The notes: generated from the letters alone by a model not told the origin. A stretch of 61,308 bases of DNA from a bacterium (GCA_030427705.1 JAUIBR010000040.1:1-61308), one strand, 5' to 3'. Positions 51,325 to 60,381 are shown, counted from the first letter of the stretch. Made by a program: numbers and translations.

Positions 51325-52485
51325 ATGAACATCCACGAACATCAGGGCAAGGAATTGTTCCGCAGCTACGGTATTACCGTACCAGACGGCATTCCTGCTT
51401 TTTCGGTAGACGAAGCTGTCGCCGCGGCTGAAAAGCTCGGCGGCCCAATCTGGGTTGTAAAAGCCCAAATCCACGCAGGCGGCCGCGGCAAGGCCGGTGG
51501 AGTCAAGCTGGCAAAGAGCCTCGACGAAGTTCGAGAGCACGCAAGCGAAATCCTCGGCAAGACCCTGGTCACGCACCAGACAGGACCCGAAGGGCAGGTT
51601 GTCCGACGCCTCTACATCGAAGATGGCGCTGACATCGCGCGTGAGCTCTACTTGGGCATGGTCGTTGACCGTGCGACAGGTGCCGTGACGTTCATGGCGT
51701 CGACCGAAGGCGGTGTGGAAATCGAGAAGGTCGCTGAAGAGACCCCCGAGAAGATTCACTACGAGCGCATCGACCCGATCACGGGATTCCAAGCATACCA
51801 GGGCCGCAACCTGGCGTTTAAGCTTGGGCTTGAAGGCAAGACGGTTCGTAAGGCGGTCTCGTTCATGAGCGCCCTCTACAAGCTGTTCATGGAGAAGGAC
51901 TGCTCGCTTCTTGAAATCAACCCACTGGTGATTTCTGGCGATGGCGATGTCATCGCGCTGGATTCGAAGATTAACTTCGATGACAACGGCCTGTTCCGTC
52001 ACCCCGATATCGCTGAACTTCGTGACGAACACGAAGAAGACCCAGCTGAAATCGAGGCGAAAGCGGCGCACCTTAGCTACGTGAATCTCGACGGCAACAT
52101 CGGCTGCATGGTCAACGGTGCCGGACTCGCCATGGCGACGATGGACATCATCAAGCACTACGGTGGTGAGCCAGCGAACTTCCTTGATGTTGGCGGCGGA
52201 GCGGACGCAGCACGCGTCGCGACTGCATTCCGCATCATCACAGCCGACCCGAACGTCAAAGGCATCTTCATCAATATCTTTGGCGGCATCATGAAGTGCG
52301 ACGTCCTCGCAGAAGGCGTTGTCTCGGCTGCAAAAGAAGTTGGACTCAACGTTCCTTTGGTCGTCCGTTTGGAAGGCACGAACGTTGAGAAAGGACGTGA
52401 GATTCTGGCGAACAGCGGTCTCACCATCATCAACGCTGCCTCCATGGGAGACGGCGCCAAGAAGATCATCGAAGCAGTAAGCTAA
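51325..52485 (+). CDS. sucC: Succinyl-CoA synthetase beta subunit (ADP-forming)
   Basis: 386 residues. The ATP-grasp domain is evident ([40 protein letters not shown]) and the C-terminal CoA-ligase domain has [20 protein letters not shown] and [18 protein letters not shown]. It pairs with SucD to interconvert succinyl-CoA, ADP and phosphate with succinate, CoA and ATP in the TCA cycle. A strong GGGAG lies before the ATG. sucD begins 12 bases later. Standard length; no oddities. Confidence 0.97.
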   Translation: MNIHEHQGKELFRSYGITVPDGIPAFSVDEAVAAAEKLGGPIWVVKAQIHAGGRGKAGGVKLAKSLDEVREHASEILGKTLVTHQTGPEGQVVRRLYIEDGADIARELYLGMVVDRATGAVTFMASTEGGVEIEKVAEETPEKIHYERIDPITGFQAYQGRNLAFKLGLEGKTVRKAVSFMSALYKLFMEKDCSLLEINPLVISGDGDVIALDSKINFDDNGLFRHPDIAELRDEHEEDPAEIEAKAAHLSYVNLDGNIGCMVNGAGLAMATMDIIKHYGGEPANFLDVGGGADAARVATAFRIITADPNVKGIFINIFGGIMKCDVLAEGVVSAAKEVGLNVPLVVRLEGTNVEKGREILANSGLTIINAASMGDGAKKIIEAVS

Positions 52486-52497
52486 AGGGCAGAAACA

Positions 52498-53370
52498 ATG
52501 AGTATTCTAGTAGACGAAAATACACGACTCATCTGCCAGGGAATCACCGGCTCGGCTGGTAAATTCCACAGCGGTCAGATGATTGAATACGGCACCAACC
52601 TCGTCGGTGGCGTCACGCCAGGCAAGGGTGGAACGACCGTCCTCGACCGACCTGTTTTCAACACCGTTGAAGAAGCGGTCAAAGAGACGGACGCAAACGC
52701 ATCGGTTATCTACGTGCCTCCACCGTTCGCGGCTGACGCGATCTTGGAAGCCATCGATGCGGGAATCGAGCTTATCGTTGCGATCACGGAAGGCATTCCT
52801 GTTTTGGACATGATTCCTGTGCGCAAGAAGCTTGAGCAGTCCAACTCACGGCTTGTCGGTCCAAACTGCCCGGGTGTCATCAGCCCAGGTAAATGCAAGA
52901 TCGGCATCATGCCAGGCCATATCCACAAGCAAGGAAACGTCGGCGTCGTCTCGAAATCGGGAACGCTTACGTACGAAGCAGTGGGTCAGCTTTCGGCTGA
53001 AAACATTGGCCAATCGACGTGCGTCGGAATCGGTGGTGACCCAATCAACGGCACCAACTTCATCGACGTGCTTGAGCTCTTCCAAAACGACGACCAAACC
53101 GAAGCTGTCATCATGATCGGCGAAATCGGTGGTAACGCTGAGGAAGAAGCTGCGGCATGGGTGAAAGAGAACTTCACGAAGCCGATTGTTGGCTTCATCG
53201 CCGGTCGTACGGCACCTCCGGGCAAGCGCATGGGTCACGCCGGCGCAATCATCTCCGGTGGTAAAGGCGGCGCAGACGACAAGATTGCAGCGCTCGAAGC
53301 GGCTGGTATCTCGGTGGCACCTTCGCCAGCCGAGATGGCTTCCACGCTTCTCAAAGTTTGGGGTTCCTAA
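52498..53370 (+). CDS. sucD: Succinyl-CoA synthetase alpha subunit
   Basis: 290 residues with the CoA-binding N-terminus ([20 protein letters not shown]), the phosphohistidine loop ([20 protein letters not shown]) and [20 protein letters not shown]. It forms the alpha/beta heterodimer with SucC. The 3' end, including the TAA stop, has been copied by a 47-bp tandem duplication into the following intergenic space. Confidence 0.97.
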   Translation: MSILVDENTRLICQGITGSAGKFHSGQMIEYGTNLVGGVTPGKGGTTVLDRPVFNTVEEAVKETDANASVIYVPPPFAADAILEAIDAGIELIVAITEGIPVLDMIPVRKKLEQSNSRLVGPNCPGVISPGKCKIGIMPGHIHKQGNVGVVSKSGTLTYEAVGQLSAENIGQSTCVGIGGDPINGTNFIDVLELFQNDDQTEAVIMIGEIGGNAEEEAAAWVKENFTKPIVGFIAGRTAPPGKRMGHAGAIISGGKGGADDKIAALEAAGISVAPSPAEMASTLLKVWGS

Positions 53371-53430
53371 GGACCTAAGGTTATCAAGGCCCTAAGCCTA
53401 GCTCTTGGGGTTCCTAAGGACCTAAGGTTC
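53358..53430. repeat. Tandem duplication of the sucD 3' end
   Basis: A 25-bp segment containing CCTAAGGACCTAAGG occurs at 53358-53382 and exactly again at 53405-53429; the flanks after each copy are also similar (ATCAAGG / CTCAAGG). The first copy spans the last codons and stop of sucD. The 15-mer core matches in reverse complement the repeat at 30170-30184. Both copies lie in the 115-base gap before ndk. Confidence 0.85.
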
Positions 53431-53485
53431 TCAAGGATTTAAGTTTTGTTTTTTTGATCCGTTATTGGATTTATGGAGTACGAGA

Positions 53486-53905
53486 ATGGAACGCACACTT
53501 AGCATCATCAAGCCAGACGCCGTTGAGCGTAACTTCGTTGGAAAGATCATCGGTAAGTTCGAAGAGAACGGTCTTCGTCCAGTCGCAATTCGCATGGTTC
53601 ACCTGTCGCAGAGCGACGCTGAGGGCTTCTACGCCGTCCACAAAGAGCGTCCTTTCTTCGGCAGCCTCGTCAGCTTCATGACGCGCAGCCCAGTAGTCGT
53701 TATGGTTCTGGAAGGCGAAGACGCTGTGAAGCGCAACCGTGAAGTCATGGGCGCAACGAACCCTGAGGAAGCTGCTGATGGCACCATCCGTAAGGAATTC
53801 GCCAAGAACATCGAAGAGAACTCGGTTCACGGCTCGGACTCGCTAGAGAACGCAGCGATTGAAATCGCGTACTTCTTCAGCGCTACGGAAGTTTACAACC
53901 GCTAA
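53486..53905 (+). CDS. ndk: Nucleoside diphosphate kinase
   Basis: 139 residues from ATG 53486, with GGAG 9 bases upstream; an in-frame extension to 53465 is not needed. The family core is complete: [20 protein letters not shown] at the start, [10 protein letters not shown], and the active-site His115 in NSVHGSDS. It transfers the gamma-phosphate of ATP to other nucleoside diphosphates. It lies after sucCD, which supplies nucleoside triphosphate, but is separated by the repeat-bearing gap. Confidence 0.97.
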   Translation: MERTLSIIKPDAVERNFVGKIIGKFEENGLRPVAIRMVHLSQSDAEGFYAVHKERPFFGSLVSFMTRSPVVVMVLEGEDAVKRNREVMGATNPEEAADGTIRKEFAKNIEENSVHGSDSLENAAIEIAYFFSATEVYNR

Positions 53906-53940
53906 TCGCCAAAAAGGCCTTAGCACACCCCCTCGCAATT

Positions 53941-55107
53941 ATGAGCGCCACCCCGCAGTACCTCCTCGATGCTATCGAGGTCTTTCGCAATCCTGAGTTA
54001 CTCGGGGAAGGTGCACCCTTAATCGACCTGAAAGCGTTCTCGTACGACGAGCTCAAGACGCTGATTGTCGACGGGTTGGGCGAGAAGGCGTTCCGCGCCG
54101 AGCAAATCCACCAATGGCTTTATCTGCATTACGTGCGCTCCTTCGACGAGATGACAAATCTCTCGAAGGGGCTGCGTGAGCGGCTTGCTCGCGTTTCGCG
54201 AGTGAGTACGGTCGAGCATGTGGGTTCACACGTCAGCGCGGACGGCACGACCAAGTATCAATTCAAACTCGATGATGGTGCCATCATCGAGTCTGTGTTT
54301 CTTCCATTCGAGTCACATAACTCGCTCTGCATTTCGTCCCAGGTCGGGTGCGCGATGGGGTGCACGTTCTGTTACACCGCAAAGATGGGGCTTTCGCGCC
54401 ATTTGAGTGTGGCGGAGATCGTGGATCAGGTCGTCAACGTCCGACGAGTCGCGGGTGAGAGCGACGAAGGTGTTTCGAATATCGTCTTCATGGGCATGGG
54501 AGAACCGCTGCACAACCTTGACCACGTCATTCGCGCATGCGCGATTTTGACGGCGGACAAGGGATTGAACTTCTCACGTCGAAAGGTCACCGTTTCCACG
54601 AGTGGTCTGGTCCCCGAAATCGAGCGTTTCATGGCCGAATCGAACGTTCAGCTCGCCGTGAGTCTGAACGCGACGACGGATGTGTCCCGCTCGAAAATCA
54701 TGCCGATCAATGACCGGTATGACCTGGAAGAATTGATGACGTGTCTGCGCGAACTGCCACTTGAACGGCGGCAGCGCATCACGTTTGAGTACGTCTTGCT
54801 GAAGGACTTCAATGACTCGATCGATGATGCAAAACGCATCGTCAAACTGATTCATGGCATTCCCAGCAAAATCAATATCATCCCGTTCAATCCGCACCCA
54901 GAAACGCCATTCGATATCCCGTCTGAAGAGACGGTCGAAGCGTTCCAACGCTACCTCATCGACCACAACGTCAGCTGCTTTCGGCGGAAGACAAAAGGTC
55001 GCGAAGGCATGGCGGCTTGCGGACAACTGGGTAAACCCTCCGAAGAAAAGAAAACCCCAAGACATCTTCGAAAGAAACTTGAAGTTCTACGTGAAGAATT
55101 GGGTTAA
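53941..55107 (+). CDS. rlmN: 23S rRNA/tRNA adenine C2-methyltransferase RlmN
   Basis: 388 residues. The radical-SAM cluster CAMGCTFC places Cys137, Cys141 and Cys144; MGMGEPLHN follows, and the second catalytic Cys is in GMAACGQLG near the end. RlmN methylates C2 of A2503 in 23S rRNA and A37 in some tRNAs. The motif pattern excludes the Cfr resistance enzymes only weakly, but length and N-terminus (EKAFRAEQIHQWLY) favour RlmN. It follows ndk by 35 bases. Confidence 0.95.
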   Translation: MSATPQYLLDAIEVFRNPELLGEGAPLIDLKAFSYDELKTLIVDGLGEKAFRAEQIHQWLYLHYVRSFDEMTNLSKGLRERLARVSRVSTVEHVGSHVSADGTTKYQFKLDDGAIIESVFLPFESHNSLCISSQVGCAMGCTFCYTAKMGLSRHLSVAEIVDQVVNVRRVAGESDEGVSNIVFMGMGEPLHNLDHVIRACAILTADKGLNFSRRKVTVSTSGLVPEIERFMAESNVQLAVSLNATTDVSRSKIMPINDRYDLEELMTCLRELPLERRQRITFEYVLLKDFNDSIDDAKRIVKLIHGIPSKINIIPFNPHPETPFDIPSEETVEAFQRYLIDHNVSCFRRKTKGREGMAACGQLGKPSEEKKTPRHLRKKLEVLREELG

Positions 55108-55120
55108 TGGAGCACTTTAA

Positions 55121-56044
55121 ATGAGCTTGTTGGTTGTTGGTTCGGTCGCGTTCGACTCTGTCGAAACTCCATTCGGAAAAGTGGAAGAAGTGCTTGGTGG
55201 AAGCGCCATGTACTTCAGTACTGCCGCCAGTTACTTCACCGACGTGAATTTGGTTGCGGTCGTCGGCGACGACTTTCCTGAAGAACCAATTGAGTTCTTG
55301 AAGAAGCGAAATGTCGATACGACAGGCCTGCACTGCGTTGAGGGTAAAACGTTCCGATGGAAGGGGCGCTACGGCTACGACCTGAACGAGGCACATACGC
55401 TGGATACGCAACTCAATGTCTTCAGCGACTTTGCACCAGAACTTCCAGAAGACTATCGGGACGCGGATTTCGCGTTCCTGGCAAATATCGACCCCGTGCT
55501 TCAGCTTGAAGTGCTGGAGCAGGTCAATAATCCAACGTTCGTCGCGGCCGACACGATGAACTTCTGGATCGAAGGCAAGCTGAACGAACTAAAGGCCGTC
55601 CTCGAGCGTGTCGACATGCTCGTCATCAACGAAGGCGAGGCCCGCGAATTGTCGGGTGAGCCAAACATGGTGAAGGCCGCCGAGAAGATTCGTGCGATGG
55701 GCCCAACATTCGTCGTGATCAAGCGTGGCGAATACGGCGCACTCTTGTTCGCCAACGACCAGGTGTTCTTCGCACCTGCGTACCCTCTTGAGTCGGTGTT
55801 TGACCCAACCGGCGCTGGCGACACGTTTGCTGGAGGAATGATCGGCTATCTTGCGCGTCGCGGTGCGGTCGGAGACATCGAGTCGCTTCGCCTCTCGACG
55901 GTCGTGGGTTGTGTGATGGCGAGCTTCGTGGTGGAAGACTTCAGCTTCGACGCGATGCGCGAGCTGGACGACGAGCGCATTCTGCAACGCTTCAAAGATT
56001 TCCACGACCTCATCAGCTTTAACCCGCTTCATTCCCTGCAGTAA
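55121..56044 (+). CDS. PfkB-family carbohydrate or nucleoside kinase
   Basis: 307 residues with the family N-terminus (LLVVGSVAFDSVETPFGKVE) and GGSAMYFSTAASYF, and the C-terminal anion hole and catalytic Asp in PTGAGDTFAGGMIGYLA (Asp about residue 231). PfkB kinases phosphorylate sugars or nucleosides with ATP. The substrate is unclear; the sequence SVAFDSVETPFG resembles a subgroup often annotated as sugar kinase. If it phosphorylated a ketose it could feed the aldolase of the nearby microcompartment satellite, but that is speculation. Confidence 0.92.
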   Translation: MSLLVVGSVAFDSVETPFGKVEEVLGGSAMYFSTAASYFTDVNLVAVVGDDFPEEPIEFLKKRNVDTTGLHCVEGKTFRWKGRYGYDLNEAHTLDTQLNVFSDFAPELPEDYRDADFAFLANIDPVLQLEVLEQVNNPTFVAADTMNFWIEGKLNELKAVLERVDMLVINEGEARELSGEPNMVKAAEKIRAMGPTFVVIKRGEYGALLFANDQVFFAPAYPLESVFDPTGAGDTFAGGMIGYLARRGAVGDIESLRLSTVVGCVMASFVVEDFSFDAMRELDDERILQRFKDFHDLISFNPLHSLQ

Positions 56045-56055
56045 TTCGCCTTGCT

Positions 56056-56084
56056 TTGAATTGGGCCCGATTGTGGTCTAGCAT
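56056..56084 (+). promoter_or_regulatory. Predicted promoter of the Asn-rich lipoprotein gene
   Basis: TTGAAT (56056-56061), 17-base spacer, TAGCAT (56079-56084), about 28 bases before the ATG at 56113. Confidence 0.4.
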
Positions 56085-56112
56085 GCGCAGAATTACGAAA
56101 TGAGGAGCTGAA

Positions 56113-56895
56113 ATGAAAAGAGTATTGGCGGTTTTGATTCTTGCGGCGTTTGTCGTCGCTTGTGGCGGTGACGACGAAAAGTCGAACAACACCAACACAA
56201 ACAACGTGAACAACGTTAACAACGGCAACAACGTCAATAACGTTGATAACAACAACAAAGAGTACTCGGACAATTACCAGCTTCGCTTCGATTCACTCGT
56301 ATTCGACAATGACTCACCTGGGAAACTGGTGAACGGCATCCTGGCGATGAACTTCGACCAAACCCTGGAGTTCCCTGTGGTTGTTTTGGTGGATGTTCAG
56401 AGTATCGACCCTGGTGCAGGAACGCTTGAGCTTCGCGGTGGTTCGGGTCTGAAGACCGAGACAGAAGGCGAATACGTTTGGGAAGATGGTCAGTCTGAAG
56501 AGTACAGCGCTGGAACGTTGGAACAAGCGACAGGCGCGTTCGCAGGCGTACTTCCGGAGTTGAACTTCGTTGCGACGCTGCAGACCGAGACCAGCACGTC
56601 GAAAGTGGTCATTCCAATTCAGCAGCTCGAGTTCTCGGGCAACCTGCAGCTCAGTGATGACGGCTCCACCGCGTCGATCCCCGCTGGCGAACTGCGCGGC
56701 TACCTAACCAAGGAAGACGGCGACGCCACGATGATCTCCATCATTCCCGGCGGCGAACCTGTTTCCATCACCAACGTGTTCGGCGAAAACGACCTGAACT
56801 ACGACACTGCGACTCAGTCGCTGGTGGAGCCAGGCGAAGGTGACGCATGGCAGGTGTTTGGAACGTTCTCGGCCGTGCCGACAACCATTCAGTAA
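56113..56895 (+). CDS. Lipoprotein with an Asn-rich linker
   Basis: 260 residues. Signal and lipobox KRVLAVLILAAFVVACGG are followed by Asp/Glu and then about 30 residues rich in Asn with Val (NNTNTNNVNNVNNGNNVNNV-type). Such Asn/Thr linkers after the lipid Cys are typical of surface lipoproteins in some Myxococcota. The folded part is beta-rich (FPVVVLVDVQSIDPGAGTLE; LQTETSTSKVVIPIQQLEFS; DATMISIIPGGEPVSI). No family is recognised. Its own promoter and a hairpin after it indicate single-gene transcription. Confidence 0.75.
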   Translation: MKRVLAVLILAAFVVACGGDDEKSNNTNTNNVNNVNNGNNVNNVDNNNKEYSDNYQLRFDSLVFDNDSPGKLVNGILAMNFDQTLEFPVVVLVDVQSIDPGAGTLELRGGSGLKTETEGEYVWEDGQSEEYSAGTLEQATGAFAGVLPELNFVATLQTETSTSKVVIPIQQLEFSGNLQLSDDGSTASIPAGELRGYLTKEDGDATMISIIPGGEPVSITNVFGENDLNYDTATQSLVEPGEGDAWQVFGTFSAVPTTIQ

Positions 56896-56902
56896 AACGC
56901 AC

Positions 56903-56943
56903 CCGAAGCTGAGCCGTTCCGCTCGCGCAGCGAGCCGTTTCGG
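56903..56943 (+). terminator. Hairpin terminator candidate before the BMC satellite
   Basis: GCTCGC-GCA-GCGAGC (56921-56935) is a perfect stem; outer CCGAA (56903-56907) and TTCGG (56939-56943) can also pair. The T-tract afterwards is short (GGTTTATGTTG), so termination may be partial. Confidence 0.4.
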
Positions 56944-56975
56944 TTTATGTTGCCCTCCCACAGCAACGGAAGACC

Positions 56976-57272
56976 ATGAAACTTGGACGTGTTCAAGGAA
57001 CGGTCGTGGCTACCACGATCTATGAAGGGCTAGAGGGAGTGCGTCTCCTGATGGTTCAGCCGCTCAACACCTCGCTTGAGCCTGACGGCGATGCGGTCGT
57101 GATGGCCGACTCTATCCAATCCGGTCCGGGAGACCTCATCTTTTGGGTTGGTAGCCGTGAGGCGGCTTTGGCCATGGAAGAGACGTTTGTCCCAGTCGAC
57201 GCGGCGATCGTGGGATTTGTGGATGCCGTTGGCGCGACCCAGACCAACACCGATTATTCGACGAGGGACTGA
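56976..57272 (+). CDS. BMC-P pentamer protein, satellite copy 1
   Basis: 98 residues beginning MKLGRVQGTVVATTIYEGLE, with VRLLMVQPLNTSLEPDGDAV, the vertex segment VMADSIQSGPGDLIFWVGSR and the closing FVPVDAAIVGFVDAVG. It is a full EutN/CcmL-type protein that would cap microcompartment vertices. It stands 47 kb from the main shell operon, next to a second BMC-P gene and a class II aldolase. In H. ochraceum, as I recall, two extra pentamer genes also lie as an adjacent pair away from the main locus. Confidence 0.93.
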   Translation: MKLGRVQGTVVATTIYEGLEGVRLLMVQPLNTSLEPDGDAVVMADSIQSGPGDLIFWVGSREAALAMEETFVPVDAAIVGFVDAVGATQTNTDYSTRD

Positions 57273-57538
57273 TGCGAATCTGTAAAGTCCAAGCACCGGT
57301 TGTGACGACCGCGAAACACCCGACCTACGAAGGTCTGTCGGTCTATTGCGTGACGGAACTGGACGAGTCTCTCAAACCAACCGGAAACGAGTTTGTCGCG
57401 GTCGACCGCGTGCAAGCAGGCGAGGGCGATATCGTCTTGGTCATGCAGGAAGGCAATGGTGTTCGGCAGCTGTTCGGTGTTCAGAAGCTGCCAATCCGCT
57501 CCGTAATTGTGGGCATCATCGACGAGGTCGGCGCGTGA
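57272..57538 (+). CDS. BMC-P pentamer protein, satellite copy 2
   Basis: 88 residues (RICKVQAPVVTTAKHPTYEG; AVDRVQAGEGDIVLVMQEGN; LPIRSVIVGIIDEVGA). The EutN fold is present but more divergent than the other two copies: GxG(xG) near the vertex is QAGEGDIV and the usual NRPVDA is KLPIRSVI. Its ATG overlaps the stop of copy 1 by one base (TGATG), giving tight coupling. Three non-identical pentamers in one genome suggest heterogenous or size-dependent vertices. Confidence 0.92.
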   Translation: MRICKVQAPVVTTAKHPTYEGLSVYCVTELDESLKPTGNEFVAVDRVQAGEGDIVLVMQEGNGVRQLFGVQKLPIRSVIVGIIDEVGA

Positions 57539-58233
57539 ACATGCGCAACGTACGACAGCAGCTCGTCGAGTACTCCCACCTCATCTACGACAAAGGTTGG
57601 GTCGCGAATCATGAGGGCAATCTGACTTGCCGCATCGGCGCGAACCGCTGGGCAGCGACGCCCACATCATTTTCGAAGCGAGATGTCGGCGAGCGTGACC
57701 TGATTGATGTTGATGACGAGCGTAATGTCCTGCGCGGCATCAGACGCCCGTTTAGCGAGTTCGTGATGCATTTGTCTGCATATCGGTCTCGTGACGACGT
57801 CAAGGCCGTGATTCACGCGCACCCACCGCATGCGACGGCGTTGTCTGTTGTAGGTCGCGGGCTCGAGCGCCCATTCATCGCCGAATCTGTCGTGAGTATT
57901 GGACCAACCGTTCCCCTTATTCCGTATGCCACGCCGGGCGCTAAATCCCAGCTCGACGCGCTGGCGGAGGCGTTCTTGCGCTATGATGTCGTGATTCTTG
58001 AGAATCATGGCGTCCTATCGGCAGGAGCCACGCTAGAGCAAGCGTTTCTTCGTCTCGAATACGTTGAGCATCTTGCATCGATCCTGACGAAGGCCGGACA
58101 ACTCGGTAACCCACGCTTTTTGAGCTGGGACGAGATTCAACCACTTTTGGATGGCCGCAAACGCGCTGGCTTAGGTCCAGAGGCTCGCGGCATGACCCGT
58201 CAAGAAGCCTACGGCCACCTCGCATCGACCTGA
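57535..58233 (+). CDS. Class II (Zn) aldolase of fuculose/rhamnulose-1-phosphate type
   Basis: 232 residues from GTG 57535, overlapping the stop of the second BMC-P gene (GTGA) with GAGG at proper distance; ATG 57541 is an alternative. The metal site is HAHPPH (His94, His96) with ENHGVL (His158); Glu75 in FSEF is the likely catalytic acid, as in FucA. Such enzymes cleave ketose 1-phosphates to dihydroxyacetone phosphate and lactaldehyde. The coupling to shell genes indicates that this is the cargo enzyme of the satellite. The N-terminus (MRNVRQQLVEYSHLIYDKG) lacks an obvious cargo helix. Substrate is unproven; other members act on related adducts. Confidence 0.9.
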   Translation: MNMRNVRQQLVEYSHLIYDKGWVANHEGNLTCRIGANRWAATPTSFSKRDVGERDLIDVDDERNVLRGIRRPFSEFVMHLSAYRSRDDVKAVIHAHPPHATALSVVGRGLERPFIAESVVSIGPTVPLIPYATPGAKSQLDALAEAFLRYDVVILENHGVLSAGATLEQAFLRLEYVEHLASILTKAGQLGNPRFLSWDEIQPLLDGRKRAGLGPEARGMTRQEAYGHLAST

Positions 58234-58296
58234 GCACTTGAAAAGGAATGGTGCTTCAATCACGCTAGAGGCGCCTTGTTTGAGTAGACTCTGAAC

Positions 58297-60378
58297 ATGC
58301 TTCGAATCGCGCTCTTCATCACAGCCATTGCGATCCTCAGCGCCTGCAATACCTCCGACCCTGTCGAGGAAGACCCGGTGCGCGACCGGTCTTGTGATGC
58401 CAACGAGGAATGTCGAGAGAACGAGGTCTGCATCTCCAGCCGCTGCGTGCTTCTGGCGGGTGAAAACAACCAGACAGATGCCGGCGATGACATGGACATG
58501 GTCGACATGTCTGAATCCGACATGTCGGAGGATGCCGACATGGCTGCGGGGCCCGATGGCGACGGCGACGGTGTGCTCGACTTCGATGACAACTGCCCGT
58601 CTGTAGCAAATGAAAACCAGCTAGACTCTGATCGCGATGGTTTGGGCGACGCTTGCGACAACTGTCCCGGAGTCGCGAACGCGATCCAGACAGACCGTGA
58701 CGAAGACGGCGTCGGTGATGTCTGTGATGATTGCCCAATTCCGAATGATGAAACCGACACCTGCAGTGCCGAAGGTGACTACGACGGAGACTCAGTGACC
58801 GACTTGGTCGACCTTTGTCCAACCATCGCTGACTCCCTCCAGGTAGATTCCGATGGCGACGGGGTAGGGGACCTTTGCGACAACTGCATCAACCTTGCGA
58901 ACTACGACCAGATCGACCGCAACCGGAACGGGAAAGGAGACGCCTGCGAGCGCTCTCCTTCACTCAGCGTGCCGAGTGGCGAGTCTGACGGCGACCGCGA
59001 CGGATGGCCGGATTCTATCGATCCCTGTCCAGCGGTGAAGCAAGACTACCTCACGGACAGCGATGGTGATGGGCGCGGTGACGCGTGCGACCCATGCCCG
59101 CGTGAAGCCGGAAGAACGTTGGCAGAATGCGGTCCGGATCGAGACGACGACAACGACGGCGTTCCATACCGGCTCGACAACTGTCCATCGCACTTCAACC
59201 CCTCGCAGATCGACCGCAATGCCGACGGAGTCGGTGACGCCTGCCAGGCGAACTTTCGGTGGCCAGACTTGGATGGCGACGGGATTAGCGACTTGATTGA
59301 TGTGTGCCCATTTGTGGCGAACCCTGCCCAACTTGACGATGACCGTGACGGGATTGGCAACGATTGTCCGGTTTCGGACCCCGATGACGACGCGCTCACC
59401 AACGGTGATAACTGCCCGTGGATTGCCAATAGCGACCAGGCGGACACGGATGCGGACGGGATTGGTGACCTGTGTGATCCATGCATCTTTGTCCCGCAGA
59501 CCTTGACCTCAGAGACGTTGGGGCGCGCGCTCGAATGCGCGGACGATATCGATTCGGATGGCGTGGTGGATCGAGTGGATAACTGTCCATTTGTTCCAAA
59601 TCCCACGCAATCGGATGCCGACGGTAACGGCGTTGGCGATGCTTGTACCGTGGGTGGTTTGCCCGACCTTGATGGTGACGGATTCGCCGATGAGTCAGAT
59701 GCATGCCGAATTTGGCCATCATTGAACGGACAGGCCTGCGAACAAGACACGGATTCCGACGGTGTGGCCGACGTTGTCGACAACTGTCCGTTGCTGGCCA
59801 ATGCCGACCAATTGGACGTCGACGCCGATGGGGTTGGCGACGTTTGTGACAAGTGCGTATCCATCCCCGATCCATTCAATAAAACGATCAATGGCGAGGG
59901 TGTTGCGTGCCGCAATGATACGGATGGTGATGGCATCCCTCGTGCCCTGGATAACTGCCCCGACGTGCATAACCCCTACCAGAGCGACGTTGATGGCGAT
60001 GGCACTGGCGATATGTGTGACCCATGTCCAATCGTCGCCGATGCCTCTCGCACCGCTCCAGACGATGACTCGGCGTGTCGGGGAGACTACGACGCAGACG
60101 GAATCGTCGATGGGTTCGACAACTGCCCACAGTTTCACAACACACCTCAGCGCGATTCAAACGCGGATGGGGTCGGTGATGCATGCGAAAACGATGTCGA
60201 CGGCGATGGCGTCTTAGACCTTTGGGACAACTGCCCGTTGGTGGTAAATGTCGATCAAATCGATAGTGATGACGACGGGATTGGAAACGCGTGTTGGCGA
60301 GACCAAGACCGCGATGGTCTGGAAGACCGCATCGACCCATGCCCATTGATTCATAACCGCGTAGGCTGCCAAGAGTAG
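58297..60378 (+). CDS. Lipoprotein with about twenty thrombospondin type-3 calcium repeats
   Basis: 693 residues. After a lipoprotein signal (IALFITAIAILSACN) and an acidic region (DAGDDMDMVDMSESDMSED), the whole rest is repeats of the TSP3 type: D-x-D-x-DG-x-x-D-x-x-DNCP, then xxxNxxQ.D.DxDGxGDxCD (for example DRDGLGDACDNCPGVANAIQ). Each holds several Ca2+-binding loops and a disulfide pair. No enzymatic domain is seen. It is likely a rigid calcium-loaded rod on the cell surface or a spacer that lost its head domain. It is followed 3 bases later by the next gene. Confidence 0.9.
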   Translation: MLRIALFITAIAILSACNTSDPVEEDPVRDRSCDANEECRENEVCISSRCVLLAGENNQTDAGDDMDMVDMSESDMSEDADMAAGPDGDGDGVLDFDDNCPSVANENQLDSDRDGLGDACDNCPGVANAIQTDRDEDGVGDVCDDCPIPNDETDTCSAEGDYDGDSVTDLVDLCPTIADSLQVDSDGDGVGDLCDNCINLANYDQIDRNRNGKGDACERSPSLSVPSGESDGDRDGWPDSIDPCPAVKQDYLTDSDGDGRGDACDPCPREAGRTLAECGPDRDDDNDGVPYRLDNCPSHFNPSQIDRNADGVGDACQANFRWPDLDGDGISDLIDVCPFVANPAQLDDDRDGIGNDCPVSDPDDDALTNGDNCPWIANSDQADTDADGIGDLCDPCIFVPQTLTSETLGRALECADDIDSDGVVDRVDNCPFVPNPTQSDADGNGVGDACTVGGLPDLDGDGFADESDACRIWPSLNGQACEQDTDSDGVADVVDNCPLLANADQLDVDADGVGDVCDKCVSIPDPFNKTINGEGVACRNDTDGDGIPRALDNCPDVHNPYQSDVDGDGTGDMCDPCPIVADASRTAPDDDSACRGDYDADGIVDGFDNCPQFHNTPQRDSNADGVGDACENDVDGDGVLDLWDNCPLVVNVDQIDSDDDGIGNACWRDQDRDGLEDRIDPCPLIHNRVGCQE

Positions 60379-60381
60379 ACC

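Noticed and set aside
51325-53370. sucCD as dedicated partner of the microcompartment aldehyde dehydrogenase
   Set aside because: Both subunits are ordinary TCA-cycle proteins, lack cargo helices and are not adjacent to either BMC cluster.
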